From assembly GCF_000787815.1 (NCBI RefSeq), contig NZ_BBPO01000042.1, positions 5,092-69,091 on the forward strand: a stretch of DNA of 64,000 nucleotides, in the 5' to 3' direction. The notes beneath the pieces are model-generated. The model ran no database searches. It was not told the DNA's origin and was given only the letters and a program-made list of their open reading frames with translations. The translations under genes were made by a program, and so were the position numbers. Position 1 is the first letter of the stretch. The number at the start of each line of letters is the position of its first letter. The DNA comes from Streptacidiphilus neutrinimicus (lineage in GTDB: Bacteria; Actinomycetota; Actinomycetes; Streptomycetales; Streptomycetaceae). Below, one piece after another: positions 61,779 to 64,000 of the stretch.

Positions 61779-64000
61779 GTGAGCGGACAGATCGCGCACG
61801 CCATGGAAGACGCCGCGCGCAAGGCCGAGCAGGGTCTGGCCCAGGACTTCAGCAAGGCATACCACTCCATCCTCAAGGACACCGAGGAGAAGACCACGCA
61901 GGTTGCCGAACACGCCGCCGAGAACGAGGCGAAGACGGTCGAGGACCTGGGCAAGTCCGCCGAGCACGCCACCACCGAGCCCCACGAGCCCCACCCGGAC
62001 GGCGGCGGCCCCGGCCCCCGGCCGGCCCCCGGGAACGACGAGAACCTCCTCGGCGACGGTCGCCAGCAGGTCGCGGACCCGCATGACGCCGGACGCGGCG
62101 ACGAGGGAATCTGCGAAGGCGGCGAACCGGTGGACATGGCGACCGGGCGCATGTTCATCGAACAGGTCGACGCGGCCCTGCCAGGCGTCCTGCCGCTGCG
62201 GTTGACCCGTCGCTTCGAATCGGGCTACCAGGCCGGCCGTTGGATGGGCCGTCGCTGGGCCTGCACGTTCGACGAGCGCCTTGAGATCGACGACGAGGGC
62301 ATCGTCCACCTCGGCGCCGACGGCCGAACCCAGGCCTACCCGCACCCTGAGCCAGGGGAGTGCGTGCAGGCGAGCGCCGGTGCCAGGCGCGATCTCGAGG
62401 TTGAGCCCGGCGAGCGTGGCTATGTGCTGACGGATCGGAAGGAGGGAATCGCCCGCGAGTTCACCGTGCAGCCCGGCGGCTCCGAGGCCCTGCTCACGCG
62501 GGTGCGCGGCCGCGGAGGAGACCATTACGACCTGGTGTACGACCGCCACGGAGTGCCGCAGGAGATACGACACAGCGGCGGGTACCGGCTGCTGGTGTCG
62601 GTGGCTGATGGTCGGCTGGCCGAGATCCGGCTCGCGGGCGCGGCGGCTGACGGCGGTGACCAGGCGCTGGTCGGTTACGGGTACGAGGACGGACGGCTGA
62701 CCGAGGTCCGCAATTCGTCCGGACTGCCCCTGCGTTTTCTCAACGACGCCTGGGGCCGCGTCACCTCATGGATCGACCGCAACGGCAGCCGGTACGACTA
62801 CGTCTACGACGCCGCCGGACGGGTGGTCGAGGAGGGCGGAGCGGACGGGGCACTGCACTTCACCTTCCGCTACGGCAGCCCGGACCCCCAGACCGGCGTG
62901 CGCCGCAACGAAGTCACCAACGCGCTGGGACACACCACCGCGTACGAGGTCAACGGCCGCCATCAGATCACCGCCGTCACCGACCCGCTCGGCCACACCA
63001 CCCGCTACGAGCGCGACGCCTTCGACCGGTTGTTGTCCCGGACCGATGCGTTGGGCCGTGCCGTGCGCTACGTCTACGACGAGCAAGGGGACTTGGTCGC
63101 CATCACGCGACCGGACGGCGAACAGACCCTGCTCGCCTACGCCGACGAACTCCCGCTGCCCACCCACATCACCGAGCCCGGAGGCCGGACCTGGCAGCAG
63201 CGCTTCGACCACAACGGGCACCGGGTCGAGCTCACCGATCCGCTGGGAGCCGTCACACGCTGGACCTACGACGAACAAGGCCATCTCGCGTCCGTCACCG
63301 ACCCCTACGGCGCCACGACCGCGGTGGTCTGCGACGCGGCGGGGCAGCCGGTCCAGGTCACCGACGCCCTCGGGGCGACGACCCGCATCGCACGCGACGC
63401 GTTCGGGCGCCCCTGCCGCGTCACGGATGCGCTCGGCCGGACCACCACGACGACATGGACGGTGGAGGGACAGCCCGCCACCCGCGTCCACCCCGACGGG
63501 GCAACGGAGTCCTGGACCTGGGACGGCGAGGGCAACCTGCTCAGCCACACCGACCCCGCAGGGCGGACCACGGCCTTCGAGTACACCCACTTCGAGACCC
63601 TGGCGGCGCGCACGACCGCCGACGGGGCACGCGTTGCCTTCACCCACGACGCCGACATGCAACTGGTGGGCGTCACCGACGCCCTGGGGCGGCAGTGGGC
63701 ATACCAGTACGACGCTGCGGGCCGGCTCACCGGTGAGACGGACTACAACGGCCGCACCACCCGCTATGACCTCGACGCGGCCGGTCAGATCGTCACCCGA
63801 ACCAACCCGGCGGGCCAGACCATCAGCTACCGCTACGACGTGCTCGGACAGCTGGTCGCCAAGGACGGCGACAACAGTGCCGTGTACGGCTACGACCTCG
63901 TCGGCAACCTGGTGAGCGCCACCGACGCTCAGAACCGTCTGCTCCGCACCCACGACGCACTGGGAAACCTGCTCAGCGAGAGCGTCGCCGGACGCACCCT
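61779..64000 (+). CDS. RHS/YD-repeat protein with DUF6531 domain (3' end outside window)
   Basis: 740 codons visible from GTG at 61779 (GGGGGGTGGGATC upstream). Residues 1-65: charged helical start (HAMEDAARKAEQGLAQDFSKAY, HAAENEAKTVEDLGKSAEHA). Then a Pro/Gly linker, a DUF6531 domain (EGGEPVDMATGRMFIEQVDAALPGVLPLRLTRRFESGYQAGRWMGRRW) at about 118-175, and from about 300 a series of YD repeats (VTDPLGHTTRYERDAFDRL, VTDALGATTRIARDAFGRP, YDAAGRLTGETDYNGRTTRYDLDAAGQ). Such proteins form a cocoon that encloses a C-terminal toxin; toxin and immunity genes would lie beyond the window. No signal peptide or WXG100 domain at the N-terminus. Confidence 0.92.
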   Translation, partial: MSGQIAHAMEDAARKAEQGLAQDFSKAYHSILKDTEEKTTQVAEHAAENEAKTVEDLGKSAEHATTEPHEPHPDGGGPGPRPAPGNDENLLGDGRQQVADPHDAGRGDEGICEGGEPVDMATGRMFIEQVDAALPGVLPLRLTRRFESGYQAGRWMGRRWACTFDERLEIDDEGIVHLGADGRTQAYPHPEPGECVQASAGARRDLEVEPGERGYVLTDRKEGIAREFTVQPGGSEALLTRVRGRGGDHYDLVYDRHGVPQEIRHSGGYRLLVSVADGRLAEIRLAGAAADGGDQALVGYGYEDGRLTEVRNSSGLPLRFLNDAWGRVTSWIDRNGSRYDYVYDAAGRVVEEGGADGALHFTFRYGSPDPQTGVRRNEVTNALGHTTAYEVNGRHQITAVTDPLGHTTRYERDAFDRLLSRTDALGRAVRYVYDEQGDLVAITRPDGEQTLLAYADELPLPTHITEPGGRTWQQRFDHNGHRVELTDPLGAVTRWTYDEQGHLASVTDPYGATTAVVCDAAGQPVQVTDALGATTRIARDAFGRPCRVTDALGRTTTTTWTVEGQPATRVHPDGATESWTWDGEGNLLSHTDPAGRTTAFEYTHFETLAARTTADGARVAFTHDADMQLVGVTDALGRQWAYQYDAAGRLTGETDYNGRTTRYDLDAAGQIVTRTNPAGQTISYRYDVLGQLVAKDGDNSAVYGYDLVGNLVSATDAQNRLLRTHDALGNLLSESVAGRT

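Noticed and set aside
1-64000. Antibiotic biosynthetic cluster suggested by two SARP regulators
   Set aside because: No PKS, NRPS, terpene or RiPP enzymes are present in the window.
1-64000. CRISPR array, tRNA or rRNA genes
   Set aside because: No regularly spaced repeats or tRNA-like cloverleaf sequences were seen on reading.

Overview
The window is high-GC actinomycete chromosome, most likely from a Streptomycetaceae-type organism. Third codon positions are almost always G or C and GTG starts are frequent. The gene families are typical of that group: SARP/AfsR regulators, a WhiB-like protein, a roadblock protein beside its own regulator, an SCO5389-family protein, a bL37-type mini ribosomal protein and the small 'hydrophobic protein' family. 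I see no rRNA, tRNA or CRISPR array. Housekeeping genes are few, and remnants, frameshifts and transposase debris are common, which suggests an accessory or chromosome-arm region.

Layout. 1-16.3 kb: a large SARP-NB-ARC-TPR regulator cut by the window edge, a secreted ricin-type lectin, a striking sigma factor/membrane/glycosidase fusion, an RsbW-like ATPase, then single metabolic genes (ABM monooxygenase, aldo/keto reductase, PhyH dioxygenase, secreted PAF-acetylhydrolase-like lipase, zinc alcohol dehydrogenase, secreted serine hydrolase) mixed with mini-proteins. 16.4-21.9 kb: a sulfonate/organosulfur scavenging operon (TauD-like dioxygenase, SsuC/SsuB/SsuA-type ABC transporter, DszA-like flavin monooxygenase) preceded by a cysteine-ending leader peptide, so expression is probably tuned by cysteine supply. 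22.3-31.4 kb: small regulator-effector units (roadblock+ArsR; TetR divergent from a CocE-like hydrolase; a MarR-PDZ fusion divergent from a DJ-1-type protein, with a perfect operator between them).

31.4-45 kb is a debris-rich stretch. Fragments of unrelated genes are butted together: Nudix with IS256 transposase, G1 peptidase with dTDP-sugar epimerase, KdpA with PAP2, KdpD with a Na+/H+ antiporter. Several other genes carry single-base frameshifts. Intact genes here include WhiB, a PPOX-class enzyme, DUF2071, a STAS pair, a GT87-type glycosyltransferase with an acyltransferase, and an SDR whose start is unclear.

45.5-53.2 kb is a complete zinc island. Zur-box-like sites lie between an SCO5389-family gene and an operon of znuA, znuC, two ABC-3 permeases, a Fur-family regulator (Zur), a small frameshifted protein, a CobW GTPase, a WD40 protein, a 2Fe-2S ferredoxin-domain protein and an ArsR-type sensor with a DxH...HxxH metal site. 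The genes mostly overlap or are closely spaced, and together they should import zinc, sense it and allocate it to proteins. 53.4-64 kb: a PH-like membrane protein, a perfect 66-bp tandem duplication in front of a mini membrane protein, a decayed integrase-type transposase, a full-length SARP divergent from a stripped-down SARP, a frameshifted second DUF2071 gene, and the first 740 codons of an RHS/YD-repeat protein running off the end.
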